Source: Halococcus thailandensis JCM 13552
GTDB taxonomy: Archaea > Halobacteriota > Halobacteria > Halobacteriales > Halococcaceae
Direction: 5' to 3'
Length of the DNA stretch: 47,012 nucleotides
NCBI RefSeq assembly: GCF_000336715.1
Contig: NZ_AOMF01000163.1
Coordinates: 1-47,012 of the forward strand
A program made the translations under genes and the position numbers. Position 1 is the first letter of the stretch, and the number at the start of each line of letters is the position of its first letter. The notes beneath the pieces were generated by a model that ran no database searches, was not told the origin of the DNA, and saw only the letters and a list, made by a program, of their open reading frames with translations. Positions 32,114 to 40,379 of the stretch are shown here, in pieces.

Positions 32114-32880
32114 CCGGTCGAGACCTCGTAGGCGACGCCGGCGTCCCGCAACGCATCGGTCACTTCTCCGACGCGATCGCCCGTGACGACCACCGCACAG
32201 TCCAGGCCACGACTAGCGGCGTCGGCCGCGACAGCACCCGCCGCGAACCTGATCGGTTCGACGTCGATCCCGCGCAGCGCGACGACCGCCTCGACGCCCG
32301 CCGCCGCAACGAGATCGACGCCGTCACAGGCCGCCGCGAGCGCGTCGGGCGAACTCGCCGCGCCCGAGCGGACGGGTGGGACCTGCTGGACGACGACGGT
32401 CCCGGGTTCGAGATCGATGACGCCCTCGAACCCCGTGACGCCGACGACCTCGTCGCCTTCGGCTTCCCCTGTCGCCACGCCCGTCGCCGGCCCCGTGTCG
32501 CCGGGGGTTGCTCGGAGGAGTCCGTCGTCGAGCGAGAGCGACACCTGCTGGCCCTCTTCGATCGTGTCGGTGGCGATGGCGGCGTCCTCGCCGACGCTCG
32601 AGAGGACGTCGTCGGTCACGTGATCGACGAACCGCTGGAGGTCGGCGGCCGAGCGGAGCAGCCAGTCGACGCCTTCCTCGGTGACGCGATAGCGCGAGCG
32701 GCCCTCCTTCGTGACGAATCCGTCACTGTCGAGTTCGCGGACGTATTCGCTGACGGCCTGTGCGGTGACGCCGACGTTGTCGGCGATCTCACCCTGGCTC
32801 ACCGCCGGTTGGCGCTCGGCGATGGCTGCCAGAATGCGAAAGCGGGTCGCGTCGCGCTTGTCGTCGAGAACGTCGGTCAT
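32110..32880 (-). CDS. MarR-like HTH transcriptional regulator with C-terminal sensor-like domain
   Basis: 256 residues. The N-terminal winged HTH is DATRFRILAAIAERQPAVSQ, GEIADNVGVTAQAVSEYVRE and LDSDGFVTKEGRSRYRVTEE (about 10-72). A helical linker follows, and then from about 105 to 256 a domain with many small residues and Val/Ala repeats (GVTGFEGVIDLEPGTVVVQQ, VDLVAAAGVEAVVALRGID, GLDCAVVVTGDRVGEV), which resembles an alpha/beta sensing domain. I recognise this arrangement in archaeal regulators but not its effector. The 3' end overlaps the J-domain gene by four bases. Neighbour 32917 on the same strand is a separate gene, 36 bases upstream. Confidence 0.8.
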   Translation of the reverse strand: MTDVLDDKRDATRFRILAAIAERQPAVSQGEIADNVGVTAQAVSEYVRELDSDGFVTKEGRSRYRVTEEGVDWLLRSAADLQRFVDHVTDDVLSSVGEDAAIATDTIEEGQQVSLSLDDGLLRATPGDTGPATGVATGEAEGDEVVGVTGFEGVIDLEPGTVVVQQVPPVRSGAASSPDALAAACDGVDLVAAAGVEAVVALRGIDVEPIRFAAGAVAADAASRGLDCAVVVTGDRVGEVTDALRDAGVAYEVSTG

Positions 32881-32916
32881 GGGAGGGGTCGGGCGGCCGT
32901 CATGAAAATCCTACCG

Positions 32917-33354
32917 TCACTCGACGGCGCGCCCGATGCTGTCCTCGGCGACGAGCAGCGTGTTGTACAGCGCCGTCACGAGGAAGCCGACCAGCGCGAA
33001 CACGAGCACCGGCGGCAGGCGGCCCTTTCCCGTGACCGAGACGAGGTAGCTCACGAGCAGGCTCCCGCCGGTGGCGACGATGTGAACCATCGAGACGACC
33101 GGCGGCGGTTCGCCGTCGGGTCGGCGCTGTTCGGCGAGCAGTCCACCGAACGCGACGACCGCGAGGAGCGTCATCGCGACGAGCGCGCCGCCGACGTAGG
33201 CCGCGACCTCCAGGATGTCCGGCGTGCCGTAGTGGGCGACGAGGATCGCACCGCCACCCCAGATCGTGAGCGTGTAGCCGTACGCCTTCGACTCGGCGAC
33301 GAGGTTGCTGGCGAGGCGCTGCGATGGCTCCATCCATCGGTCGATCGCGCGCAC
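32917..33354 (-). CDS. Small membrane protein, four helices, unknown function
   Basis: 145 residues (an in-frame ATG 21 bases later, MEPSQRLASN, is also possible). Hydrophobic segments near 27-45, 50-72, 88-108 and 115-135; between the second and third is a short polar loop EQRRPDGEPPP. The C-terminus ends with EDSIGRAVE. No enzyme or transporter motif is visible. It lies just upstream of the HTH regulator on the same strand and could be cotranscribed with it. It is divergent from the Bat-type regulator with 82 bases between the starts. Confidence 0.68.
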   Translation of the reverse strand: MRAIDRWMEPSQRLASNLVAESKAYGYTLTIWGGGAILVAHYGTPDILEVAAYVGGALVAMTLLAVVAFGGLLAEQRRPDGEPPPVVSMVHIVATGGSLLVSYLVSVTGKGRLPPVLVFALVGFLVTALYNTLLVAEDSIGRAVE

Positions 33355-33406
33355 GGCGCAAAAAACCGTCGTCGGGCACGGAGACGCTGAGGGCGGGATC
33401 GCCGGA

Positions 33407-33414
33407 GTTTATCC
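33407..33414 (+). promoter_or_regulatory. TATA box of the Bat-type regulator
   Basis: GTTTATCC lies 23-30 bases before the ATG at 33437; the same octamer serves the GNAT gene at 38857. Confidence 0.6.
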
Positions 33415-33436
33415 CGGCACGTCGACTACCGCGCCC

Positions 33437-34096
33437 ATGAGCACCATCGCGGAGCTGTCGATCCCCGCCGCCGAGTTCGCGCTGGCCGACACGCTCGACG
33501 CGTTCCCGGACGCGAAGTTCGAGACCGAGCGCGTCGTCGCCCACGAGACCGACCGGATCATGCCGTTCGTCTGGGCCACCGGCGACATCGAGCGCGACCG
33601 TCTCGACGAGGCGCTGGCGGACGATCCGAGCGTCGAGGAGTTCACCGAGCTCGGGGCGTTCGACGAGGAGTGGTTCTACCGGATGGAGTGGGTCGAGGAC
33701 ATTCGCATCGTCCTCCACGTGCTGCTCGACCAGGAGGCGACGGTGCTCAACGCCGACGGCCGGGATGGGGAGTGGCACCTGCGGATCCTCTTTCCCGATC
33801 GCGACTCGCTGTCGGCGACCTACGATTTCAGCCAGGAAGAGGGTCTGACGATGACCGTCGAACGCATTTACGATCTCAACGGCGGGGACCGCGACCGCTA
33901 CGGGCTGACCGATCTCCAGCACGAAACGCTCGTCGCGGCCGTCGAAGCGGGCTACTTCGACATTCCACAGGAGTCGACGCTCGACGAACTCGCCGCCGAT
34001 CTCGACATCACCCACCAGGCGCTCTCCGAACGACTCCACCGGGGACACAAGACGTTGATCGAGAACGCGCTCGTCGTCGGTCGGATGGGGCGTTGA
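33437..34096 (+). CDS. Bat-type (bacterio-opsin activator-like) HTH regulator
   Basis: 219 residues from the ATG at 33437; a longer frame is rejected on promoter position. Haloarchaeal family with an N-terminal sensor-like domain (MSTIAELSIPAAEFALADTL, then DRIMPFVWATGDIERDRLDE) and a central strand-rich part (EWHLRILFPDRDSLSATYDF). The C-terminal HTH_10 domain is LTDLQHETLVAAVEAGYFDI, PQESTLDELAADLDITHQAL, SERLHRGHKTLIENAL. Members act as activators of varied genes; the signal and targets here are unknown. No adjacent structural gene on the same strand. Confidence 0.9.
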   Translation: MSTIAELSIPAAEFALADTLDAFPDAKFETERVVAHETDRIMPFVWATGDIERDRLDEALADDPSVEEFTELGAFDEEWFYRMEWVEDIRIVLHVLLDQEATVLNADGRDGEWHLRILFPDRDSLSATYDFSQEEGLTMTVERIYDLNGGDRDRYGLTDLQHETLVAAVEAGYFDIPQESTLDELAADLDITHQALSERLHRGHKTLIENALVVGRMGR

Positions 34097-34105
34097 CTTC
34101 GACGA

Positions 34106-35365
34106 TCACTCGTCGAGCACCGCACGGGCAGCCGTCCGACCGCTCTCCAGCGCCCCCTGGATCGACGACCAGTTCGTGTAGTCGCCGGCGAGATACACTT
34201 CGCCATCGGATGCGTCGGTCGACGGGAGATCGCGGTAGAACCCCGGCGGCTGGGCGAACTGCGCGAACGGGATGCGGTCGGTCGCGAGGAGTTCGAGGTC
34301 GTCGAAGCGCCGCTCGGGATACCAGGCCGCGAGCGCCTCGCGCGTGCGCTCGGCGAGTTCCTCGTCGCTTCGTTCCTGCTCGCCGAGGAAGGTCGCGCTG
34401 AGCAGTTCGCGTCCAGCAGGGGAGTAGTCGGGGGCGACGGCCGACAGCGGTGCGACGTGGTTGGGTTCGGTGCCGCCGGCGTTGAGGAGGAGTTTCTTTC
34501 CCGTGTCGAGGCGCTGGTGGGTCGGCAGCGAGAGGTACTGTGTCACGCAGCCGTGAGCATCGGTCGGGATCGACGCCACGTCGGTGAGTTCGCTCGCACG
34601 TTTCGGATCCGCGGCGACCACGACCGCGTCCGCCTCGCGGCTCTCGCCAGCCAGTTCGACCGTCGCGCCGTTTCTCTTCCCCTCGATCGCCTCGACCTCA
34701 CTGTCGAGCGTGATATCGACGCCCTCCTCGCGTGCGGCGGCAGCGAGTTGGTCGGCGATCGCACCCATGCCCGCCGCGGGCACGGCGATCGACCCGCCGG
34801 CGAGCATCCGGAACGTGTAGCGAAACACCGCCGCCGACGTCGCGAGCGTCCGATCGAGCGTGATCCCGCCGTAGAACGGGGCGAAAAACCGCTCGACGAA
34901 CCGGTTCGAGAACCCACGATCCCGGAGGAATTCGTCGATTGATTCGTCCTCGCCAGCGAAGACCTCGCTCTCGTCTTCGTTCGCGAGCTCGCGCCAGAGC
35001 CCGAGCAGGCTGATCATGTCACCGAAAGTCACGTTCGCGTTGAACAGCGTCTCGGTCAGCGAGGCGGGATCGCGTCGCGGGTCCGCGAGCACGCTTCGGG
35101 AGCCGGGCCAGGCGAGCGTCGCGCCGGGTGTGAAATACTGCAGGTCGAGCGCCCGGTAGTCGAGTTCGCGCTGTGCGGCCGGATAGCCGGTAAAAAGGAC
35201 CTGGAAGCCGCGATCGAGGGTGTAGCCGTCGATCTCGCGGCTGCGCACGCGCCCGCCGACCGACTCGCGGCGTTCGAGGAGTTCGACGTCCGCGCCGTCC
35301 GCGGCGAGGTGGCGCGCCGCGACCAGTCCCGCGAGCCCGCCGCCGACGACGGTGACCTGTGTCAT
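34106..35365 (-). CDS. FAD-dependent amine-oxidase/phytoene-desaturase-like oxidoreductase
   Basis: 419 residues from the ATG at 35365 (MTQVTVVGGGLAGLVAARHL). The N-terminal Rossmann motif GGGLAGLVAARHL, the following LLERRESVGGRVRSREIDGY and TLDRGFQVLF, and the C-terminal GEVYLAGDYTNWSSIQGALE (GDx...S..GA) are the FAD-binding set of the amine oxidase/carotenoid desaturase superfamily. The middle (FSNRFVERFFAPFYGGITLD) matches the group annotated as NAD(P)-binding phytoene-desaturase-related proteins in archaea and actinobacteria. The substrate is unknown; carotenoid or isoprenoid chemistry is one possibility. It converges with the Bat-type gene nine bases away. Confidence 0.87.
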   Translation of the reverse strand: MTQVTVVGGGLAGLVAARHLAADGADVELLERRESVGGRVRSREIDGYTLDRGFQVLFTGYPAAQRELDYRALDLQYFTPGATLAWPGSRSVLADPRRDPASLTETLFNANVTFGDMISLLGLWRELANEDESEVFAGEDESIDEFLRDRGFSNRFVERFFAPFYGGITLDRTLATSAAVFRYTFRMLAGGSIAVPAAGMGAIADQLAAAAREEGVDITLDSEVEAIEGKRNGATVELAGESREADAVVVAADPKRASELTDVASIPTDAHGCVTQYLSLPTHQRLDTGKKLLLNAGGTEPNHVAPLSAVAPDYSPAGRELLSATFLGEQERSDEELAERTREALAAWYPERRFDDLELLATDRIPFAQFAQPPGFYRDLPSTDASDGEVYLAGDYTNWSSIQGALESGRTAARAVLDE

Positions 35366-35417
35366 ACTCGCCCTGTGCGGGCCGCCCACAAAACGACTGC
35401 GTGACGGTGGCGCGTCG

Positions 35418-35699
35418 TCACTCCTCCGGGTCGATCAGCGACTCGAAGGCGACCCCGAAATGGTCCTCGAACAGTGCGAGTGCGTCGTGTTCGATCGCTT
35501 CGGCCTCTGCCATCTCGTCTCCATCCATCTCGTAAGCACGGCGCGTGCAATCGAACTGGACGATATCGGCGACGACGTCGGGCGTGCTATCGGTCTCGTC
35601 GGCGAGCGCCGCGACCAGCGCCCGCGGCAGTTCGAGCTCCGCGTGCTCGTCGCTCGCCGCGATGTCGAACGTGATCGTCTCACCCCTCGGCTCGGTCAT
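35418..35699 (-). CDS. Conserved haloarchaeal small acidic protein, unknown function
   Basis: 93 residues from the ATG at 35699 (MTEPRGETITFDIAASDEHA); the upstream open frame is not coding. The protein begins with a short strand-like part (ETITFDIAASDEHAELELPR) and continues as acidic helices (ALVAALADETDSTPDVVADI, EAEAIEHDALALFEDHFGVA). No cysteine-metal site or membrane segment. It lies upstream of the oxidoreductase on the same strand (52 bases) and is divergent from the threonine-synthase-like gene. A real gene by composition and spacing; the function is unknown. Confidence 0.7.
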   Translation of the reverse strand: MTEPRGETITFDIAASDEHAELELPRALVAALADETDSTPDVVADIVQFDCTRRAYEMDGDEMAEAEAIEHDALALFEDHFGVAFESLIDPEE

Positions 35700-35785
35700 G
35701 CTCGGCGATACGCCGCCGGCGGCAAACCGCTGACGATCCGGGTGATGAAGGGAACCGATTAGTCGCTCGCGTCGGTAGTCGGGGC

Positions 35786-36976
35786 ATGGAGACGACGGCG
35801 GCATTCGACGGGCTCGTCTGTACGGACTGTGGCGAGCGCTTCGACCCCGAAACCACAACCCACGACTGCCCCGACTGTGGCGGGTTCCTCGACTCGCGCT
35901 ACGATCTGAACCACATCGATCTCGCGCGCGACGAGCTCGAAACCCGCCCGTTCGACGGGCTCTGGCGCTACGAGGAGCTCCTTCCCGTTCCCCGCACGGC
36001 GGCGGTGACGATCGACGAAGGCACGACGCCGCTGGTCGACTGTCCCGAGCTCGCCGACGAACTCGGCGTCGAACGACTGCTGATCAAGGACGAGGGCCGC
36101 AACCCGACGGGGAGCCGTACCGATCGTGGCCACGCGCTTGCGGTGTCGGCCGCCCGCGAACACGGCGCGAGCGACGTCGCGCTCGCCACAACGGGCGACG
36201 CCGGGCAGTCGGCGGCCGCCTACGCCGCCCGTGCCGGGCTGGACTCCCACGCGTTCGTTCCCACCCGCGCGAACTTCGGCAACAAGGCGATGATCAACGT
36301 CCACGGCGGCGATATGAACGTCGTCGAGGGCCGGTTCGACGACGCCGCAGCGGCCTGCGCGGACGCAATGGTCGACGAGGACTGGTACGCGACGAACCCC
36401 TTCGAGACACCCTATCGCCACGAAGGCGCGAAGACGATGTTCTACGAGATCGTCGAACAGCTCGACTGGGAAGTGCCCGACGGCATCGTCCAGCCCACCG
36501 GCAGCGGCGTCGGACTCGTCGGTCTGCACAAGGGCGCGACGGAGTTCGCGGAACTCGGCCTCACCGACGATCTCCCCGCGCTGTACGCCGCCCAGGCGAG
36601 CGGCTGTGCGCCGATCGTCGAGGCCTGGGAGGCGGGTGACGACAGCCACGAACCCTGGGAGGTACCCGACACGATCTGCGGCGGTATCGAGATCGCCGAC
36701 CCCCACGGGAGCCCGCTCGTTCTAGACGCCCTCGACGACTCCGACGGCGGCGCTGTTGCCACCGACGACGAATCGATCCTCGACAGCGCGATCACGGTGG
36801 CCCAGCACACCGGCATCGAAATGGGCGCGACCCCTGCGGCGGCAGCCAGCGGCGCGTGGGAACTCGCCGAACAGGACGTGTTCGGGGCCGACGACACAAT
36901 CGTGCTCGTGAACGACGCGAGCGCGAACAAGGAAGCCGACATCCTCCGCAGCCACCTGATGGGCAAGGGGATCTAA
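35786..36976 (+). CDS. Threonine synthase-like PLP fold-type II protein lacking the PLP lysine
   Basis: 396 residues, aligning throughout with archaeal threonine synthase. An N-terminal zinc ribbon (Cys12, Cys15, Cys28, Cys31; CTDCG...CPDCGG) precedes the fold. However, the PLP-lysine motif NPTGSFKDRG reads NPTGSRTDRGHALA: Arg111 for Phe and Thr112 for the Schiff-base Lys. STGN is TTGDAGQS (Asp138 for Asn), and the phosphate/pyridine loop PxGxGGN is PTGSGVGLVGLHKG. NPFETPYRHEGAKTMFYEIV is conserved. The protein is therefore unlikely to be a standard PLP enzyme, though the fold is clear. It may be regulatory, a stabilising partner, or use a different lysine. A normal thrC is probably elsewhere. 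A GATTAGTC box lies about 25-32 bases before the start. Confidence 0.85.
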   Translation: METTAAFDGLVCTDCGERFDPETTTHDCPDCGGFLDSRYDLNHIDLARDELETRPFDGLWRYEELLPVPRTAAVTIDEGTTPLVDCPELADELGVERLLIKDEGRNPTGSRTDRGHALAVSAAREHGASDVALATTGDAGQSAAAYAARAGLDSHAFVPTRANFGNKAMINVHGGDMNVVEGRFDDAAAACADAMVDEDWYATNPFETPYRHEGAKTMFYEIVEQLDWEVPDGIVQPTGSGVGLVGLHKGATEFAELGLTDDLPALYAAQASGCAPIVEAWEAGDDSHEPWEVPDTICGGIEIADPHGSPLVLDALDDSDGGAVATDDESILDSAITVAQHTGIEMGATPAAAASGAWELAEQDVFGADDTIVLVNDASANKEADILRSHLMGKGI

Positions 36977-37002
36977 AACCACCTTTTTACTCGTCGGGTG
37001 CG

Positions 37003-37300
37003 CTCCGCGCACCACTCCTCGCAAAAATCTGGACCAAAAACTCCCGCTCACTCGGCTTTGCCTCGTTCGCGGTGAACCGCGCTCACTGCGTTCGCGCGGA
37101 CACGACCGCTCTCCGCACAACACCGCCGAAGCCCTCGGCGCGCGCTCACTTCGTTTGCTGCTCGCTCCGCTCGCGCGCCTCGCCCTTCATCCACCAGGAG
37201 AGCGAAGCTCTCCTGAGCCTCGGATCGCGTCGCTCGCCGAGACGCCAGGACCGCACCGCACCCGCCGCCGTACAGCAACCGCCAGCGCGGCGGCCACCGC
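37003..37300 (-). repeat. Composite palindromic intergenic repeat, copy D
   Basis: Inverted relative to copy A. Reading from the thrC-like stop, it has the tail module GCAAAAATCTNNNCCAAAAA (37021-37040), GGTGCGC-TCC-GCGCACC (about 37000-37016), core 2 (37113-37137), a variable middle, core 1 (37179-37198) and the perfect inverted repeat AGGAGAGC-GAA-GCTCTCCT (37196-37214). No gene is seen between 36977 and 37345. Confidence 0.8.
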
Positions 37301-37312
37301 GCCATCCGACCG

Positions 37313-37320
37313 ACTTTTCA
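37313..37320 (+). promoter_or_regulatory. TATA-like box of the LysE gene
   Basis: ACTTTTCA lies 26-33 bases before the ATG at 37346. Confidence 0.4.
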
Positions 37321-37345
37321 CGGCTCCACTCCTCTCATCGTTCGA

Positions 37346-38023
37346 ATGTCCGTTCTCGGGACGGTGACGACGGTGCTCGCAGGGATGGTCTTCGGGCTGG
37401 CCATCGCCGCGCCACCGGGACCGATGAACGCGGTCATCGCCGAGGAGAGCGTCCTGCGGGGCTGGCTCTCGGGCGTCTGGGCCGGTCTCGGCGCGATGGC
37501 CGCCGACGCCTGCTTCTTCGTGCTCGCGCTGGTCGGCGTGGTCGCGATCGTCGAGCGCGTCCCAGCGATCCGCGGCGCGGCCTTCGCGGTCGGCGGCCTG
37601 TTGATGCTCTATTTCGCCTACGACGCGGCTCGCAGTGCGAACGACGACCACGCGGCGGCCACCGGCGAGCGCCGCGGGTTCGCCAAGGCGTTCGCCCTCG
37701 CGATCACGAACCCCTATCAGGTGGTGTTCTGGCTCACCATCGGCGTCGGCATGCTCGAACCCGGGCGGATCGACGTGCTCGAACCACTGTCGAGCGAACT
37801 CGCCGGCACGCTGGTCGTCGCGACGGGTAGCCCAGCACTGCTCGTCGGTTTCTTCGCCGGGATCGCCGCGTGGGTCGTCGGCTTTCCGACGACGCTGGTC
37901 GCCGCCGAGCGCCGCCTTACCGGTGTCGGTTCGACGGTTGCCTACGCGAGCGCGCTCGTGCTCGCGGGGTTCGGCGTGGCCTTCCTTGGTGAGGCGCTCG
38001 CGATGCTCGGCTCACTCGTCTGA
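37346..38023 (+). CDS. LysE/RhtB-family amino-acid exporter
   Basis: 225 residues with about six hydrophobic helices. The N-terminal signature AIAAPPGPMNAVIAEESVLR matches the LysE family (G-P...N motif near the end of the first helix), and ANDDHAAATGERRGFAKAFA with ITNPYQVVFWLTIG is the typical central loop and helix-4 motif. Members export basic or other amino acids and homoserine; the substrate cannot be read. The location after a threonine-synthase-like gene is suggestive of amino-acid metabolism but the two are separated by the repeat copy D. It overlaps the convergent HD gene by 12 bases. Confidence 0.88.
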   Translation: MSVLGTVTTVLAGMVFGLAIAAPPGPMNAVIAEESVLRGWLSGVWAGLGAMAADACFFVLALVGVVAIVERVPAIRGAAFAVGGLLMLYFAYDAARSANDDHAAATGERRGFAKAFALAITNPYQVVFWLTIGVGMLEPGRIDVLEPLSSELAGTLVVATGSPALLVGFFAGIAAWVVGFPTTLVAAERRLTGVGSTVAYASALVLAGFGVAFLGEALAMLGSLV

Positions 38024-38698
38024 GTCGAGTCCGACGCCGGCGATCTCGTCGTCGAGCCACTCGCGCAGCCACTTCACGCGCTTGAGGCGCTGGTGGATGA
38101 GGCTCTCGGCGCGATCGCTCCGGATGCGCTCTTCGGCGTCACGCCCGCGTTCGAGCACGCGCCCGACCATCTCGGCGGCGTCCATGTGCGTGCGCGACTC
38201 GTAGCCCATCCGGAGGAGGAGCAACACCGCACCGTTCGCGCCGATCTTGTCGAGGAGATCCGCCTCGATCAGACAGCGCGTCTCCAGTGGCAATTCGTCG
38301 AGCGGCCCCTGATAGGAGTGCTCGCTCACGGCCGTACAGACCTCGTCGACGAACGACTCGGGATAGTCGCCGTGGGATTCGAGGAACTCGCGGGCGACGT
38401 GTGCGCCCGCCTCGGCGTGGAGGTCCTGTTCGGCCTCCAGTTTCGAGACGTCGTGGAAGAGCGCCGCGACGCGCACGACGTCGACGTTCGCACCCTCGCT
38501 CGCGGCGATGTCGGCGGCGATCTCGACGACGTTCAAGATGTGGTTGAACCGATAGCTCGCCGAGTGCCAGGGATACCAGCGCATGCGCCCGCCCGTCCCC
38601 TCGTTTTCGATGCTCGCTTCGAGATAGCCGGAGACGAACCGCTTCATCTCCGCGAACTCGGCGGTCGAAACCGGCGATTCCCTCACCTCGACGCCCAA
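38012..38698 (-). CDS. HD-domain phosphohydrolase
   Basis: 228 residues. The start is a TTG at 38698 preceded, with 8 bases between, by AGGAGG, a perfect Shine-Dalgarno that decides the start; a GTG 12 bases and an ATG 51 bases further in are less likely. HD motifs: RFNHILNVVEIAADIA (His53), AALFHDVSKLEAEQDLHAEA (His82, Asp83) and LIEADLLDKIGANGA (later Asp). They indicate a metal-dependent nucleotide or phosphate-ester phosphohydrolase; the substrate is unknown. The C-terminus is a basic helical tail (RLKRVKWLREWLDDEIAG). Convergent with LysE, overlapping by 12 bases. Confidence 0.85.
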   Translation of the reverse strand: MGVEVRESPVSTAEFAEMKRFVSGYLEASIENEGTGGRMRWYPWHSASYRFNHILNVVEIAADIAASEGANVDVVRVAALFHDVSKLEAEQDLHAEAGAHVAREFLESHGDYPESFVDEVCTAVSEHSYQGPLDELPLETRCLIEADLLDKIGANGAVLLLLRMGYESRTHMDAAEMVGRVLERGRDAEERIRSDRAESLIHQRLKRVKWLREWLDDEIAGVGLDSDE

Positions 38699-38704
38699 TC
38701 CGAC

Positions 38705-38712
38705 TCCCTCCT
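38705..38712 (-). promoter_or_regulatory. Strong Shine-Dalgarno before a TTG start
   Basis: Minus strand AGGAGGGA ends about 8 bases before the TTG of the HD gene, one of very few clear ribosome-binding sites in the window. Confidence 0.6.
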
Positions 38713-38826
38713 GATCTTTCGTGTTCCGTTCATGTTATCCGACTAGACGTATGTTCGACCCTTTAGCGTTACGACCCCATGACTGTGATCACCATACCGG
38801 CGAGGAGTGTTGCCAGTGACACAGGG

Positions 38827-38834
38827 GTTTATCC
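38827..38834 (+). promoter_or_regulatory. TATA box of the GNAT gene
   Basis: GTTTATCC lies 23-30 bases before the ATG at 38857. Confidence 0.6.
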
Positions 38835-38856
38835 CATCGAGTGCCGAACGAGTGGT

Positions 38857-39612
38857 ATGGAACTGCGTGAAGCAACGGCCGACGACGGCGGGGCGATACG
38901 GGAGATCGCTCGCCGATCGCTGGAACAGTCGTACTCGCTCAGCCCGCGCACGATCGACGGCGCGATTTCCCAGTGGTACGACGAGCAAGCGATCGCGACG
39001 AAACTCGACGAGGACGATACGCTCCTGATGGTTGCCGAGGACGAGGGCGAACTACGTGGGTTCACCGAGAGCGATCTCGTCAACGAGGGCGGCAACGGCG
39101 ACCTGCTCTGGCTCCACGTCGATCCCGACTATCGGGGGCAGGGGATCGCCAGCGACCTGTTCGAGCACACCCGCGAGACGCTCTTCGAGATGGGTGCCGC
39201 ACAGCTGCGCGCGAAAGTGCTGGAGGACAACACCGAGGGCAACGAGTTCTACGCGGCGTTCGACTTCGAGCAGGTCGGCACCGACACCGTCGAGATCGAC
39301 GACGGCGACTTCGTCGAGAACATCTATCTCCACGCCGACGACGTCTCGGTCCAGCCGACGCTCGAAGACACGGACCCCACGCGCGAACTCGACGACGGGC
39401 TGTACGTCAACGAGAAGCAGGTCGAACGCGGCTCGAAAGGCCCCTTCCTCACCGCCTACACCGATCCCGATTTCGACGAAGAGCACAAGTACGGCTACTA
39501 CTGCGCGAACTGCGAGACCCTCGACAACGCGATGGACACGATGGGTCGCGTGAAGTGCAACGAGTGTGGCAACCTCCGGAAGGCGACGCGCTGGGACGCC
39601 ACCCGCGGGTAG
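38857..39612 (+). CDS. GNAT acetyltransferase fused to a C-terminal zinc-ribbon (DUF5816-like)
   Basis: 251 residues from the ATG at 38857 (MELREATADDGGAIREIARR); the frame extends 78 bases upstream but the TATA box lies inside that stretch. The GNAT fold (1-150) shows LLWLHVDPDYRGQGIASDLF with the acetyl-CoA pyrophosphate-binding motif R-G-x-G-I-A, and LEDNTEGNEFYAAFDFEQVG. The C-terminal domain (about 170-251) is acidic and ends in a four-cysteine ribbon YYCANCETLDNAMDTMGRVK, CNECGNLRKATRWDA. This fusion is known in haloarchaea (DUF5816, recalled). The acceptor substrate is unknown. Confidence 0.87.
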   Translation: MELREATADDGGAIREIARRSLEQSYSLSPRTIDGAISQWYDEQAIATKLDEDDTLLMVAEDEGELRGFTESDLVNEGGNGDLLWLHVDPDYRGQGIASDLFEHTRETLFEMGAAQLRAKVLEDNTEGNEFYAAFDFEQVGTDTVEIDDGDFVENIYLHADDVSVQPTLEDTDPTRELDDGLYVNEKQVERGSKGPFLTAYTDPDFDEEHKYGYYCANCETLDNAMDTMGRVKCNECGNLRKATRWDATRG

Positions 39613-39648
39613 TGGGACGTAACGCCCGGTGAGGGAGCGGGAACCGTC

Positions 39649-40173
39649 TCAGACAGAATCGGGTCTCGTGTGGACAGTGAGATCGACGGGCCGGGGCTCG
39701 CCTTCGAGGTCTTCGACGATGCGCTCGACGATCTCCTCGGCCTCGCCCTCGATGAGCGGTTTGACCTTCTCGACGACCCACGACAGCGAGACGAGGCTCG
39801 GGAGGTCGAACTGGCTCGAATCGACCGAGTCGGCGTCGAACGCGACGTGAAATCGTACTCGCGAGGCGTGCTCGCGGCCGTCCGGCGGATCGATCCCCTC
39901 GACCGCCCAGTGACCGTGCGCGTGGATGTCCTTGACGATCCTCCAGTCGATCCGGTTGGGCGGGTCGACGTCCGTGACCTCCGAGCGTGCCGTGTAGGTG
40001 AGTTTCCACCAGGCGAACTGGAGATCGTAAGTCGTTCCCGGCGAGCCGTCGCCGTGACCCTCGACGTCCTCCAGATATTCGGAGTAGTCGGCGTAACGGG
40101 GGAAGTCGATCAGGAACTCGTAGACGTCCGCCGGCGGGAGATAGACCTCGGTGCTGACTTCGATACTGTCCAC
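39649..40173 (-). CDS. SRPBCC (START/Bet v1-like) protein
   Basis: 174 residues. N-terminus MDSIEVSTEVYLPPADVYEF then LIDFPRYADYSEYLEDVEGH is the standard start of polyketide-cyclase/START-like proteins (strand, then short helices), with a central beta sheet (TTYDLQFAWWKLTYTARSEV, NRIDWRIVKDIHAHGHWAVE) and a long C-terminal helix (VVEKVKPLIEGEAEEIVERI). Such proteins bind lipids or other hydrophobic ligands in a cavity; the ligand is unknown. GTATTAGG (minus, about 40196-40203) is a likely TATA box. The 207-base gap to the next gene holds only that and the next promoter. Confidence 0.83.
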   Translation of the reverse strand: MDSIEVSTEVYLPPADVYEFLIDFPRYADYSEYLEDVEGHGDGSPGTTYDLQFAWWKLTYTARSEVTDVDPPNRIDWRIVKDIHAHGHWAVEGIDPPDGREHASRVRFHVAFDADSVDSSQFDLPSLVSLSWVVEKVKPLIEGEAEEIVERIVEDLEGEPRPVDLTVHTRPDSV

Positions 40174-40338
40174 GACCGCTACTGGTATGGCAACCGCCTA
40201 ATACTGTCGGACGGAATCGGCAGCGTTCACCCAGCAAACAGCCTCGCGCTGGCGTCGGCTCGCCGACACCGATCGTCACGGACTGCCGTCCGCGGATATA
40301 TCGACGAGGAGTGTGGTCGATTGGCCGACTGATACCGT

Positions 40339-40347
40339 GAAATAAAT
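40339..40347 (+). promoter_or_regulatory. TATA-like box of the beta-helix gene
   Basis: GAAATAAAT lies 33-41 bases before the ATG at 40380, leaving room for a short leader. Confidence 0.45.
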
Positions 40348-40379
40348 GACCCCACGGTCGGAAGCGATGTGAACGAGAG

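Noticed and set aside
40200-40212. AATACTGTCGGAC repeated at 30470-30482 and 40200-40212 as a mobile-element end
   Set aside because: A 13-base match is expected by chance in a window this long, and the second site has no inverted partner nearby; it overlaps the probable promoter of the SRPBCC gene.
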